A DNA stretch of 64,000 nt, from assembly GCA_031430595.1 (NCBI GenBank), contig JANPBU010000019.1:13940-77939 (forward strand), written 5' to 3'. The notes beneath the pieces were generated by a model that was given only the letters and a program-made list of their open reading frames with translations, searched no databases and was not told where the DNA came from. The number at the start of each line of letters is the position of its first letter. Position 1 is the first letter of the stretch. The translations under genes were made by a program, and so were the position numbers. The DNA is from JANNBN01 sp031430595. Lineage in GTDB: Bacteria > Actinomycetota > Acidimicrobiia > Acidimicrobiales > JANYDT01. This document shows positions 49,485 through 58,561 of the stretch, piece after piece.

Positions 49485-51583
49485 GATCGTCCTTTTGTTG
49501 TAGAAAGCGTGGCTGCCATGGCGTCAACCTCGGGGTGGGCAAGTATGACTTCAAGGGGGCTCGGCAACGCAATTCTCCAGTTTGGGCGTTCGTCAATGGT
49601 GCCAGGCAGGTTGGGTCGCTCTTCAACCCCGAGGGCATCTTCCAACATCGTGCAGACGAGGCGCGACGGTGCGGTACCAAGGTCGGCGGTGAGGGCTTTT
49701 ACTAGCGAAGTAACACCGGGGTGTTGGTGGTCAGACAGTAGGGCGCTGATTCGTCTGATGTCAGCTTCGATGGCTTCTACCGTCGTTGATCGAGAAAGCG
49801 CAAGGTTAGCGAGTGTGGGTGGCTCGTCGACGGTGAGACCAAGAAGCTCGTTGACCAGGCTTCGATCGTTGTGTTCTAGCACGGCTAAAAGATCTTCGGC
49901 TGGATCATCGTTTTCTGCAGGTATGGCTGCGCGTTGAAGAAGTGCAGCCCTTACTTCGAATGCCCCGCGTGCATATGGTTTTGACCCAACGAGCGCAGCT
50001 TCAAGTAGGTCGGTTCCGGTAAGGGCGCCGGCCAAGGTCGAGAGATCGTGGGTAGTAACGGCAACCATTGAGTTTTCTGGTAGCTCTGAGGTTGGCCCGC
50101 TCTCGAATTGAACAAGTTTGTACGACAAAATTTTTCGTTGTTCAAGTTCGGTGCTCACGTAGGGCTCGATGGTTCCGAGGTCTTCGCCCACCACCCCCAG
50201 GTTGGCGCGATGGCTTTCAAGGGCCAAAATGCCGGTCAGGTCTCGAAATGGTAGGTATACGTAGCATCCATCTTTTGGTGAGTGACCTTGCGGTATCCAC
50301 CACAGTCTAAAGAGGCCCATGACGTGATCCATACGAACCGCGCCAGCCGATTGGAATGCCGATCGGACGGTTCTGATGAATGGTTCGTAGTTGAGGTCTC
50401 TCAGTCGCCACGGGTCGAATGGTGCGAGGCCCCAACTCTGTCCTTGGGTGTTGAACGTATCGGGTGGCGCCCCAACGGTCATGGTTCGGCTAAATGCAGC
50501 TGGCCACACCCAGGCATCGGCACCCGCCCGATCGACACCGATGGCGAGATCGGTCATTACCGGTAGAGCTTCGTTTGCTTGTGCAAGTTGTGACTCGGTG
50601 AGCCATTGCAGCCAGGCATGAAACGCGATTCGGTCTCGATGCTTGCCGAGTGCCTCTGGTACTGCGCTTGCCTGTGCGTTTGACAGTGTCGTTGGCCATT
50701 CGCGAATGTCGCCCCCGTGTTGTTCGACAAGCGCGCAATACAGGCCGAAGTAGGTGAGCGCTTCGCCGTGGTGGGCCCGCCAGTTCGAAAATGATTGCCG
50801 GCTTTCAGTTGGTATTGCGTTTTGGTTTTCCGACCACAGTTGCCAGATTCGTTCCAGGGCAAACATCTTGGCCAACCGAACCTGATCTCGATTGATTCGG
50901 CGGTCGTCCAACATGGCACGGGCCGCAGTTGCAACCTCAGCCAGTTCGCCGGCAACGAGAGCCCAACCGGCAACATGTTCGATTCGTATGTACAGCGGGT
51001 TTCGCCACACTCGACTCGTTGGAAAGTATGGGCTCGGTTGTTGGCCGGGTGTTGGCGTCGCAGCATGAAGTGGATTGATGAGTGTGTACCGGGCCCCGCG
51101 CTTGGCGCTCCATTCGTTGAGGGTTTTCAGATCACTGAAGTCGCCGATGCCCCAACTCTCACGCGACCGCATTCCGTAAAGCTGTACGGCCCAACCCCAC
51201 CCGCGAAAGTCGTCTGGAAGCGCGCAGGCGACGGGTGCGTGGATGAACGCTCGGGAGGTGGCTTGGTCTGCGAATCGAATGTGGTGGTAGCCGAACGGAA
51301 GGTTGTCGGTGAGCGTCCAACCGGGGGTCAACGTGTGCTGTGATCCATCTTCAAGTTCGAGAAAAGCCTCGTTGTCGGTCTGCCATCGGTCGCCCGAATT
51401 TACGACGATTGCGCCGGTCGCAGTAGGAGCGCTGTTCGGGTCATTCGTTGCACCGAGTGCCTCTCGAATGGCGAATCGGGTGGCATCGGATGCTGTGTGG
51501 GTAACTCCATCAGTATCGACGTACCCGTAACTGACACCCCATTGATCTGCGTTCACTTCTTGACGGTAGCGTGACTCAATCAT
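49481..51583 (-). CDS. malQ: 4-alpha-glucanotransferase
   Basis: A 700-residue GH77 amylomaltase, transferring alpha-1,4-glucan segments in maltodextrin and glycogen metabolism. Visible GH77 marks: SRESWGIGDFSDL and WSAKRGARYTLINPLHA, the nucleophile Asp in VRMDHVMGLFRLWWIP, the catalytic Glu in VVGEDLGTIEPYV, and TTHDLSTLAG. The N-terminal ~140 residues are the actinobacterial extension. GAAGG precedes its ATG by about nine bases. Its start codon (51581-51583) overlaps the divergent galM start. Confidence 0.93.
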   Translation of the reverse strand: MIESRYRQEVNADQWGVSYGYVDTDGVTHTASDATRFAIREALGATNDPNSAPTATGAIVVNSGDRWQTDNEAFLELEDGSQHTLTPGWTLTDNLPFGYHHIRFADQATSRAFIHAPVACALPDDFRGWGWAVQLYGMRSRESWGIGDFSDLKTLNEWSAKRGARYTLINPLHAATPTPGQQPSPYFPTSRVWRNPLYIRIEHVAGWALVAGELAEVATAARAMLDDRRINRDQVRLAKMFALERIWQLWSENQNAIPTESRQSFSNWRAHHGEALTYFGLYCALVEQHGGDIREWPTTLSNAQASAVPEALGKHRDRIAFHAWLQWLTESQLAQANEALPVMTDLAIGVDRAGADAWVWPAAFSRTMTVGAPPDTFNTQGQSWGLAPFDPWRLRDLNYEPFIRTVRSAFQSAGAVRMDHVMGLFRLWWIPQGHSPKDGCYVYLPFRDLTGILALESHRANLGVVGEDLGTIEPYVSTELEQRKILSYKLVQFESGPTSELPENSMVAVTTHDLSTLAGALTGTDLLEAALVGSKPYARGAFEVRAALLQRAAIPAENDDPAEDLLAVLEHNDRSLVNELLGLTVDEPPTLANLALSRSTTVEAIEADIRRISALLSDHQHPGVTSLVKALTADLGTAPSRLVCTMLEDALGVEERPNLPGTIDERPNWRIALPSPLEVILAHPEVDAMAATLSTTKGRS

Positions 51584-52436
51584 GGATCGTGACCTTCAAC
51601 AGCTTTCACCGTTACTTTTGTTGCAATCGGGTTCAGCCGAAGTAACTATTGATCCGAATGTTGGGGGGCGACTGGCCTCGTGGTCGGTAGGTGGGCACGA
51701 CCTGCTGTGGCGTCGATCACCTGAAGAAGGGTTGTTTGGGTGGGGGAGTTTTGTGATGGCTCCCTACGCTGGGCGGGTTCGCCGGGGTCTGATGGAATGG
51801 GACCAACAGGTGGTTGAGCTTCCGATTGTGATGGAACCGCATGCGATCCATGGCACAACGTACGGTGTCGCATGGGATGTTGTTAAAGCAACCGAGTCCT
51901 CAGCACACTTACGGGTTGAATTCGGACCAGACTGGCCCTTCGGGGGTTGGATCGAGCACCATATCGAGTTGTTCGACGGTTTCCTTAGACAAACCCTGAC
52001 GGCTGTTTCCCCAGATGTTTTGGCCCCCGTAACGTTTGGGTGGCATCCGTGGTTTCCCCGTCACCTGCGCCCAGGTGGGGCACAGGTTCACTGGTCATTC
52101 GATACGACGGGGGTTCGCATGTTTCAACGAGATGCGGATGGCATCGCAACGTCGATGATGGTCGATATTCCTGAAGGGCGCGTTGACGATTGTTTTTCCG
52201 GGGTTGCAACCGTTCGGGTCGAGTGGCCCGGAGAATTCGCTTTTGATATCGAGCATGACTGCCCGGTAGTGGTGTTGTTTGATGGGCTCGACCATGCGGT
52301 GTGTGTTGAACCTCAAACCGGCCCCCCTGATGTTGTTCAGGTATGGCCGGGTCGTTGTGAGGTTTCACCTGGGGTGCCGGTGTCGGCCACCTGTATTTGG
52401 CGGTGGGACATGGGTGTAAGACACATGAGTGCATGA
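51582..52436 (+). CDS. galM: Aldose 1-epimerase family protein
   Basis: A 284-residue mutarotase-like protein. Expected residues: RLASWSVGGHDLLW early, FVMAPYAGRVRRG, the His in HAIHGTTYGV, the His in TFGWHPWFPRHL, and the Glu in CVEPQTGPPDV. It interconverts alpha and beta anomers of hexoses, or acts on glucose-6-phosphate in some members. Its ATG shares two bases with the malQ start on the other strand. No ribosome site is visible; a TAGCGT box nine bases upstream would give a very short leader. Its last codons lie in the palindrome before argC. Confidence 0.85.
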   Translation: MDRDLQQLSPLLLLQSGSAEVTIDPNVGGRLASWSVGGHDLLWRRSPEEGLFGWGSFVMAPYAGRVRRGLMEWDQQVVELPIVMEPHAIHGTTYGVAWDVVKATESSAHLRVEFGPDWPFGGWIEHHIELFDGFLRQTLTAVSPDVLAPVTFGWHPWFPRHLRPGGAQVHWSFDTTGVRMFQRDADGIATSMMVDIPEGRVDDCFSGVATVRVEWPGEFAFDIEHDCPVVVLFDGLDHAVCVEPQTGPPDVVQVWPGRCEVSPGVPVSATCIWRWDMGVRHMSA

Positions 52437-52452
52437 TCATGCACTCATGTGT
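52421..52452. promoter_or_regulatory. Perfect 32-bp palindrome, probable ArgR operator (ARG box)
   Basis: Half-site ACACATGAGTGCATGA is followed by its exact reverse complement. The inner TGCATGATCATGCA resembles actinobacterial ARG boxes, which are pairs of 18-bp imperfect palindromes. It ends on the -10 box of argC and the operon encodes ArgR, so autoregulation by arginine is likely. It also overlaps the 3' end of galM. Confidence 0.75.
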
Positions 52453-52457
52453 ATAGT
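52452..52457 (+). promoter_or_regulatory. -10 box TATAGT of argC, leaderless
   Basis: TATAGT, six bases (aactct), GTG at 52464. The box starts at the right edge of the 32-bp palindrome, so ArgR binding would block the promoter. Confidence 0.65.
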
Positions 52458-52463
52458 AACTCT

Positions 52464-53489
52464 GTGACATTTTCTGTTGGCATTATCGGGGCTTCAGGGT
52501 ACGGCGGCGCAGAGTTAATGCGCCTCATGGCCGCCCATCCCGAACTCGAGTTGGCCTGGGCCACCGGTGACACCCAAGCCGGAACCTCGGTGAGTGAGCT
52601 GTATCCGTCGATGGTGGCTGCCTATCCCGAAACGGTGTACCGCACCTACGAGCCAAGCGAAGCTGATGGGCTTGACGTCGTGGTGTTGGCGTTACCCCAC
52701 GGAAAATCTCAAGAGTACGTGCCTGATCTACTGAAACGGGCAAAGCATGTGGTCGATTTGGCCGCTGATTTTCGATTGAAAGATCCGTCTCTGTATCCGC
52801 TTTGGTACGGCGAGGAACACACCGCCCCCGAAGTATTGAGCCAGGCCGTATACGGCCTACCGGAATTGGGTCACCGTGCCGCTCTGCGGAAGGGCCCTGG
52901 TTTGATTGCTGTTCCCGGTTGCTATCCGACTGCAGCGTCGCTTGCGTTGAAGCCACTCGTTCAGCACGGTGCGATCGAGGCCAGAGGGGTCATTGTTGAC
53001 GCCGGCTGCGGTGTGTCGGGTGCTGGCCGCACGCTCAAACACGCCAATCTGTATGGCACGGTTGCCGAGAACTATGAGGCGTACGGTTTGTTGACGCATC
53101 GTCACACCCCAGAAATGGAACAAAACACGGGTGCCCAGGTGCTCTTTACCCCGCACCTGCTTCCTATGACGCGAGGAATCCTCGCTACTTGCTATGCGAA
53201 GCCTTCGGGGAAAACTTCCACGAAACAGCTGCTTGCATTGTTGCGTGGGGTGTACTCAAACGAACCGTTTGTGAAGGTGATTGATGGGTCACCGTCGACC
53301 AAGGCCACGTTCGGAACCAACCTGTGCTTGATAACAGCGCGTTACGACGAGCGAACCGAAACGGTCATCGTCATCAGTGCCATCGATAATTTGGTGAAGG
53401 GCACGGCCGGGGGTGCGATCCAAAGTCTCAATTTGGCGCTTGGCCTTGATGAGACATGCGGGCTACCGATTGTTGGGGTGTACCCATGA
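52464..53489 (+). CDS. argC: N-acetyl-gamma-glutamyl-phosphate reductase
   Basis: 341 residues from GTG 52464; an upstream in-frame GTG at 52449 lies before the predicted promoter. The NADP-binding motif IIGASGYGGAELMRL is at the start and the catalytic Cys in AVPGCYPTAASLAL near residue 150. Other blocks: VVDLAADFRLKD, GCGVSGAGRTLK and GTAGGAIQSLNLA. It reduces N-acetylglutamyl phosphate in arginine synthesis. argB begins in its stop (ATGA). Confidence 0.95.
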   Translation: MTFSVGIIGASGYGGAELMRLMAAHPELELAWATGDTQAGTSVSELYPSMVAAYPETVYRTYEPSEADGLDVVVLALPHGKSQEYVPDLLKRAKHVVDLAADFRLKDPSLYPLWYGEEHTAPEVLSQAVYGLPELGHRAALRKGPGLIAVPGCYPTAASLALKPLVQHGAIEARGVIVDAGCGVSGAGRTLKHANLYGTVAENYEAYGLLTHRHTPEMEQNTGAQVLFTPHLLPMTRGILATCYAKPSGKTSTKQLLALLRGVYSNEPFVKVIDGSPSTKATFGTNLCLITARYDERTETVIVISAIDNLVKGTAGGAIQSLNLALGLDETCGLPIVGVYP

Positions 53490-54343
53490 CGCCGGAAGAA
53501 AAAACTGCGGTTTTGATCGAAGCGCTGCCCTACATCACGCGGTTTCGCGACAAGGTTGTGGTGGTCAAATATGGCGGAAACGTATTGTCGGGTTCCGATG
53601 ACGCAAACGCTTTGAAGCTATTTGCCGAAGACATTGTGTTGATGCGCCAAGTCGGAATGAACCCGGTCGTGGTTCACGGCGGCGGACCTCAAATTGGTGA
53701 GCTACTGACGAAACTCAATATCAGCAGCGAGTTTCGTAACGGGTTACGCGTCACCGATGCTGCCACGCTCGATGTTGTTCGAATGGTGCTGGTGGGTCGG
53801 GTCAATCGCGACATTGTGAGCGCCATCAATCTTCACGGCGCATTGGCGATGGGGGTATCCGGCGAAGATGCTCGTCTTCTTGAGGTGCAACCCCTCGATT
53901 CGGCTCTCGGCTTCGTGGGTGAAATCACGTCCGTGAACTCAGCAGTTATAGAACGTTTCGTTGCCGATGATTTGATTCCAGTTATTGCAACGATTGGCGT
54001 CGACGAAACCGGTCAGGCGTACAACATCAACGCCGACACCGCTGCGGGTGCAATAGCGTCGGCTCTCGGTGCCGAAAAACTCGTGTACCTCACCAATATT
54101 GAAGGGTTGCGTCGTGACGTTCGCGATGCCACCTCATTGATATCGACCATTACGGTTAACGAGCTAGATCGTATGCTTACAGATGGTTTACTTGAGGGTG
54201 GAATGATCCCGAAGATTGAATCGTGTGTCAAGGCGGTTCGAGCCGGAGTGCAAAAAGCTCATATTCTCGACGGGCGTTCGCCTCATGCGCTGTTGCTCGA
54301 GATCTTTACTCAACGAGGCATCGGCACCGAGGTCACTTTATGA
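53486..54343 (+). CDS. argB: Acetylglutamate kinase
   Basis: 285 residues from ATG 53486. Amino-acid-kinase motifs: VVVKYGGNVLSG with the catalytic Lys, PVVVHGGGPQIGELL, FRNGLRVTDAATLD, and NINADTAAGAIASALGAEKL. It phosphorylates N-acetylglutamate and is usually the arginine-feedback step. Four-base overlaps with argC and argD indicate tight coupling. argJ, normally found between argC and argB in actinobacteria, is absent here. Confidence 0.95.
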   Translation: MTPEEKTAVLIEALPYITRFRDKVVVVKYGGNVLSGSDDANALKLFAEDIVLMRQVGMNPVVVHGGGPQIGELLTKLNISSEFRNGLRVTDAATLDVVRMVLVGRVNRDIVSAINLHGALAMGVSGEDARLLEVQPLDSALGFVGEITSVNSAVIERFVADDLIPVIATIGVDETGQAYNINADTAAGAIASALGAEKLVYLTNIEGLRRDVRDATSLISTITVNELDRMLTDGLLEGGMIPKIESCVKAVRAGVQKAHILDGRSPHALLLEIFTQRGIGTEVTL

Positions 54344-55584
54344 ACGCTCAAAGCACCCAAGCACCATCGGCGAATAGCGCCCACCTTGCAGCCACGGCAA
54401 GTGTCGGAACCCCGCAGTTCTGTCCGATGATGCCAACATTCGGTGCGCCGACCATTACGTTTGCTTCCGGCAAAGGCACCGAACTTTGGGACACGAATGG
54501 TAAGCGCTATCTCGATTTTCTGTGTGGCCTAGCTGTTACGGGGTTGGGGCATGGCAATGAAGAAATCGCTGATGCGATTTCGGCCCAGGCCAGAACCCTG
54601 GTGCACGTCTCAAATCTTTTCGCCACAACCGTTGGCCCTCAAGTTGCGATGCAACTCGATGCGTTGCTTGGCGGCGGCGGGCAAATCTTTTTTGCGAATT
54701 CGGGAGCAGAGGCCAACGAATGCGCAATCAAAGTTGCCCGCAAGTGGGCTGGGCATGGTCGCTATCAAATTATCAGCGCATTTGGTTCGTTTCATGGGCG
54801 AACGCTGGCGACCCTTCATATGACGGGCCAGCCTGCAAAACACGAGGCGTTTCAACCGCTTCCGGAAGGTTTTCGTCACGCCGTATGGGCTGACGTTGCC
54901 GACGTAGAACGCATGATCGACCCGACAGTTGCGGCCGTGATGATCGAACCGGTTCAGGGTGAGGGTGGTGTGATACCTGCACCACCCGGCTACCTGCGTG
55001 ATTTGCGCAAGCTGTGTGATGAACGTGGTTTGCTCTTCATGGTCGACGAAATTCAAACAGGTCTCGGGCGAACCGGCGAATGGTGGGGGTACCAGCATCA
55101 CCTCTCGCACGACGAACGGCCAGATGTTGTGACGATCGCAAAAGGCCTCGGTAACGGCATGCCCATTGGTGCATGCTGGGCCAAGCGTGAGGTGGCAGCC
55201 GCGTTCAAACCGGGCGATCACGGGTCAACGTATTCGGGTCAACCGTTGGCGGCTAGTGCAGCGCTGAAAGTACTGGAAATTATGCAACGCGACAACATAC
55301 CGAAACTGTCGGCCGAGGCAGGGGCGTACCTTTGCGAAAAACTACGAGCCGTGCCGGGCATTTCCGAAGTTCGAGGTGACGGTTTGCTCTTAGCCGCCGA
55401 GCTTGAGGCCAAGAACGCGAAAGAAGTGCATGCGCAACTGCTCGATCAAGGAATCGTGACGAACAACGTGACGGCTACTGCGCTCAGAATCGCACCGCCA
55501 TTGAATGTTTCGCGAGCCCATATGGACGAAGCCGTCGCTGGCATCGCCGTCGCAATCGCAGCAGTGAATGCGCGAACTTCGTGA
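54340..55584 (+). CDS. argD: Acetylornithine aminotransferase
   Basis: 414 residues from ATG 54340. Class III aminotransferase with FANSGAEANECAIKVARKW near the N-terminus, FMVDEIQTGLGRTGEW, and the PLP lysine in TIAKGLGNGMPIGACW near residue 275. It converts N-acetylglutamate semialdehyde to N-acetylornithine. The first ~35 residues are a loose Ala/Ser/Thr-rich extension. The frame open to 54223 is inside argB. argF starts in its stop (GTGA). Confidence 0.93.
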   Translation: MNAQSTQAPSANSAHLAATASVGTPQFCPMMPTFGAPTITFASGKGTELWDTNGKRYLDFLCGLAVTGLGHGNEEIADAISAQARTLVHVSNLFATTVGPQVAMQLDALLGGGGQIFFANSGAEANECAIKVARKWAGHGRYQIISAFGSFHGRTLATLHMTGQPAKHEAFQPLPEGFRHAVWADVADVERMIDPTVAAVMIEPVQGEGGVIPAPPGYLRDLRKLCDERGLLFMVDEIQTGLGRTGEWWGYQHHLSHDERPDVVTIAKGLGNGMPIGACWAKREVAAAFKPGDHGSTYSGQPLAASAALKVLEIMQRDNIPKLSAEAGAYLCEKLRAVPGISEVRGDGLLLAAELEAKNAKEVHAQLLDQGIVTNNVTATALRIAPPLNVSRAHMDEAVAGIAVAIAAVNARTS

Positions 55585-56477
55585 CTCGGCACTTTCTTGA
55601 GGTCGATGATCTGAGTGCTGATGAAATTGTTGCGGTACTTGATGCGTCTGAACGGTCCGCCTACCCTGCCTTGCTCGCCGGGAAAGGTGTCGGGCTGATT
55701 TTCGAAAAGCCCAGCCTTCGCACGCGAAACTCATGCGAGATGGCGGTTGTTCAACTGGGCGGCCATCCTGTATTCATCACCGATGCTGAGGCGGGGCTTG
55801 ATCGGCGAGAGTCGGTCGAAGATATTACCCGGGTCATCGAGGGGTACTTTTCGGTGATTGCTGCCCGTGTATTCGAGCATCGAAAACTTGAACGAATGGC
55901 TGCGGTGTCGACCGTACCTATTGTCAATTTGCTTTCTGACGACGGGCATCCTGTGCAGGCGTTGGCCGATCTTCTTACTATCCGCCAGCACTTCGGGCGG
56001 CTCGAAAACGTGTCGATTGCGTGGCTTGGAGACTTTTCGAATGTGGCTCGTTCGCTCAGTATTGCCGCGATGATGCTAGGTATGCATATGAAGGTTTCAA
56101 CCCCTCCCGGGTACGGGCCGACGGCGCAAGATATGGAACGATTTGCTGGTTTGGCCAAACAGGGTGCAACGTTTGAAGTGTGCGAGACGGTTGGCGACGC
56201 AGTCAAACAGGTCGATGTTGTGTCGACCGACGCCTGGTACTCGATGGGGCAGGAAGAGGAAAAGACAAAGCGGGGTGATGCAATGCGCCCGTATCGAGTC
56301 GATGCAACAGTTATGGGTCAGGCGGATCCTGATGGGATTTTCTTGCATTGCCTGCCCGCTCATCGCGGCGAAGAGGTCACTTCTGAAGTACTTGACTCTC
56401 CACAAAGTCGTGCGTTCCAACAGGCACATAACCGTATGCATACATTCAGGGGGTTGTTGACATGGCTATGCGAATGA
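55581..56477 (+). CDS. argF: Ornithine carbamoyltransferase
   Basis: A 298-residue transcarbamylase. The carbamoyl-phosphate loop is FEKPSLRTRNSCEMAV (SxRT) near residue 45. Other marks are HPVQALADLLTIRQHFG, WLGDFSNVARSL and the ornithine-side motif FLHCLPAHRGEEV. It converts ornithine and carbamoyl phosphate to citrulline. It starts with GTG overlapping the argD stop and its own end overlaps the argR start by 16 bases. Confidence 0.95.
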   Translation: MTRHFLEVDDLSADEIVAVLDASERSAYPALLAGKGVGLIFEKPSLRTRNSCEMAVVQLGGHPVFITDAEAGLDRRESVEDITRVIEGYFSVIAARVFEHRKLERMAAVSTVPIVNLLSDDGHPVQALADLLTIRQHFGRLENVSIAWLGDFSNVARSLSIAAMMLGMHMKVSTPPGYGPTAQDMERFAGLAKQGATFEVCETVGDAVKQVDVVSTDAWYSMGQEEEKTKRGDAMRPYRVDATVMGQADPDGIFLHCLPAHRGEEVTSEVLDSPQSRAFQQAHNRMHTFRGLLTWLCE

Positions 56478-57007
56478 AACGTGCATCGTCTGGTGAGGCC
56501 GTCATGGCCGAACGCAAGGTTCCGGTGAGTGACGTAAATCGTTTAGCCAAGCCGCAGCGTCAACACCGGATAGCGAAACTTCTTGAGCAACATGCGGTGT
56601 CGAGCCAAGGTCAGCTCGTTGATTTGTTACTGGCTACTGAAGGGGTCGTTGCGACCCAGGCCACGGTGAGTCGTGACCTTGAAGATATGGGTGCTGTCAA
56701 AGTTCGTGTTCCTGGTGGTGAACTTGTATATGCGGTGCCTGAGATGCCCACGAATCAGATTGCCCCTGAAGATCATTTGCGTCGGGTGTTTGGTGATTGG
56801 GTGGTCGATGTTCACTCGTCGCTCAATATTGTTGTGTTGCGTACCCCGCCGGGCTCAGCTCACGTGGTCGCTAGCGCGCTTGACCGTGCCGGTCTTGAAG
56901 AAGTGATTGGAACCGTCGCTGGCGATGACACCATTTTGGTCGTTGCTGATGAACACGTAGGCGGCTTGGCTTTGGCGGAACATATGCGGGTTTTGGCCGG
57001 ACTGTGA
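56462..57007 (+). CDS. argR: Arginine repressor ArgR
   Basis: A 181-residue ArgR. The N-terminal winged helix is in QRQHRIAKLLEQHAVSSQGQ and VATQATVSRDLEDMGAVKVR; the C-terminal oligomerisation and arginine-binding domain has AHVVASALDRAGLEEVIGTV and GDDTILVVA. With arginine bound it represses the arg operon; the palindrome at 52421-52452 is the likely target. Two starts are possible: ATG 56462, overlapping argF, or ATG 56504 (MAERKVPVSD); the second loses 14 poorly conserved residues. Confidence 0.93.
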   Translation: MAMRMKRASSGEAVMAERKVPVSDVNRLAKPQRQHRIAKLLEQHAVSSQGQLVDLLLATEGVVATQATVSRDLEDMGAVKVRVPGGELVYAVPEMPTNQIAPEDHLRRVFGDWVVDVHSSLNIVVLRTPPGSAHVVASALDRAGLEEVIGTVAGDDTILVVADEHVGGLALAEHMRVLAGL

Positions 57008-57040
57008 AAATTCGTCTTGCATATACCCGCCGTCTCTGTA

Positions 57041-58483
57041 GTGTCGACCCCTGTGCCTGACTCTGCTGCATCAAAAGATTCGAAAAAGGTGTCGACCGGG
57101 GCTGCGTTGTGGCACGGACGTTTCGCGGCACCGCCCGCCGCTGAGCTGGTATCCTTCACCGAAAGTTTGAGTTTTGATCGGCGTCTTGCGGCTGACGACG
57201 TACGGGGGTCACGGGTTCACGCACGGGGGCTTGGCCGGGTTGGTCTGATGTCACCTGAAGATGTGGAGGCGGTGGTTGAGGCGCTCGATGCCGTCGAAGC
57301 TGAAATGGTGGCCGGTACGTTCGAATTTTTGCCAGCCGATGAAGACATTCACACTGCTGTCGAACGTAGGGTCACCCAATTGGCAGGTGAAGCGGGGGCC
57401 AGACTTCATACTGGTCGCAGTCGTAACGACCAGGTCGCGACCGATCTCAGGTTGTTCACGAAGCGTGAGCTTGGAGGTTTGGCTCGTGAAATTCATGCGC
57501 TTCGCGAGGTGCTTTTTGGCCGTGCCCAAGATGTCGGCGAACAGTACCTACCGGGATATACCCATTTGCAGCGGGCCCAGCCCGTCCTGTTGGCTCATCA
57601 TTTGATGGCACACGGGTGGGCGTTGGCTCGCGATCAGCATCGGCTGCTTGATTGTTTGCGTCGGATGGATGTTTCCCCCCTCGGGGCTGGGGCCTTGGCC
57701 GGGTCTTCGCTTCCGCTCGATCCTGATTGGACCGCGACCGAGCTTGGGTTCGCTCGTCGTTTCGATAACTCGCTGGATGCGGTGAGTGACCGTGACTACG
57801 TAGCCGAAGCGCTTTTCACCATTTCACTTATTGGAATACATCTTTCTCGAATGGGTGAAGAGGTTGTGTTGTGGGCAAGCGAAGAGTTCGGGTTCGTCAA
57901 ACTTCCCGATGCTTATTCCACCGGTTCCTCGATGATGCCGCAAAAGAAAAACCCCGACATTGCTGAGCTTGCACGGGGAAAAGCCGGCCGCCTTATCGGA
58001 AACCTCACTGGTTTCTTGGCTACGTTGAAAAGCCTTCCCTTGGCGTACAACCGCGACCTGCAAGAAGATAAAGAGGCCCTCTTCGACAGCCTGACGCAAA
58101 TACATCGGGCGGTGGCTGCCATGTCGGGAATGTATGCGCACCTCCATTTTGAGTCGCACCGAATGCAGTCGGCAGCCGACACTCCGTTCGTGGCGGCGAC
58201 CGACTTGGCTGAATACCTGGTCACCAAGGGAACCCCGTTTCGCGACGCGCACGCGATTGTGGGCGAGCTTGTTCGTTCGGCCATTGATAGGCGTCTCGAC
58301 TTTTCTGAGCTGGTTGAGAACCATCCTCTGCTCGGTGCCAGTGCAGTCGCATTGCTTGAACCGGGGGTTGCCGTTCAGCGTCGAACCACTCCGGGTGGTG
58401 GTGGGCCTGGTCCGGTCGCCCTCCAGGTTGAGCGCTTCGCCATGCAACTCGATGCTGACCGCAAGCGCCTCCCCACTGCGTAA
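57041..58483 (+). CDS. argH: Argininosuccinate lyase
   Basis: 480 residues from GTG 57041; a TTG at 57017 gives 488. The fumarase/aspartase-superfamily signature GSSMMPQKKNPDIAEL, with the catalytic Ser loop, is near residue 275. HTGRSRNDQVATDLRLF and THLQRAQPVLLAHHL carry substrate-binding residues. It releases arginine and fumarate from argininosuccinate. In most actinobacteria argG precedes argH; here argR is followed directly by argH, so argininosuccinate synthase must lie elsewhere. Confidence 0.94.
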   Translation: MSTPVPDSAASKDSKKVSTGAALWHGRFAAPPAAELVSFTESLSFDRRLAADDVRGSRVHARGLGRVGLMSPEDVEAVVEALDAVEAEMVAGTFEFLPADEDIHTAVERRVTQLAGEAGARLHTGRSRNDQVATDLRLFTKRELGGLAREIHALREVLFGRAQDVGEQYLPGYTHLQRAQPVLLAHHLMAHGWALARDQHRLLDCLRRMDVSPLGAGALAGSSLPLDPDWTATELGFARRFDNSLDAVSDRDYVAEALFTISLIGIHLSRMGEEVVLWASEEFGFVKLPDAYSTGSSMMPQKKNPDIAELARGKAGRLIGNLTGFLATLKSLPLAYNRDLQEDKEALFDSLTQIHRAVAAMSGMYAHLHFESHRMQSAADTPFVAATDLAEYLVTKGTPFRDAHAIVGELVRSAIDRRLDFSELVENHPLLGASAVALLEPGVAVQRRTTPGGGGPGPVALQVERFAMQLDADRKRLPTA

Positions 58484-58549
58484 CGCAAGAGCTGGCGGCT
58501 AAGTAAACAACAAATAGCTGATCATCTGTGCTGTGACCAGCCGAAGTAC

Positions 58550-58555
58550 TAAGGT
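58550..58555 (+). promoter_or_regulatory. -10 box TAAGGT, leaderless start of secreted protein gene
   Basis: TAAGGT, six bases (aaaagt), ATG at 58562. Identical hexamer and spacing to 1416. Confidence 0.55.
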
Positions 58556-58561
58556 AAAAGT

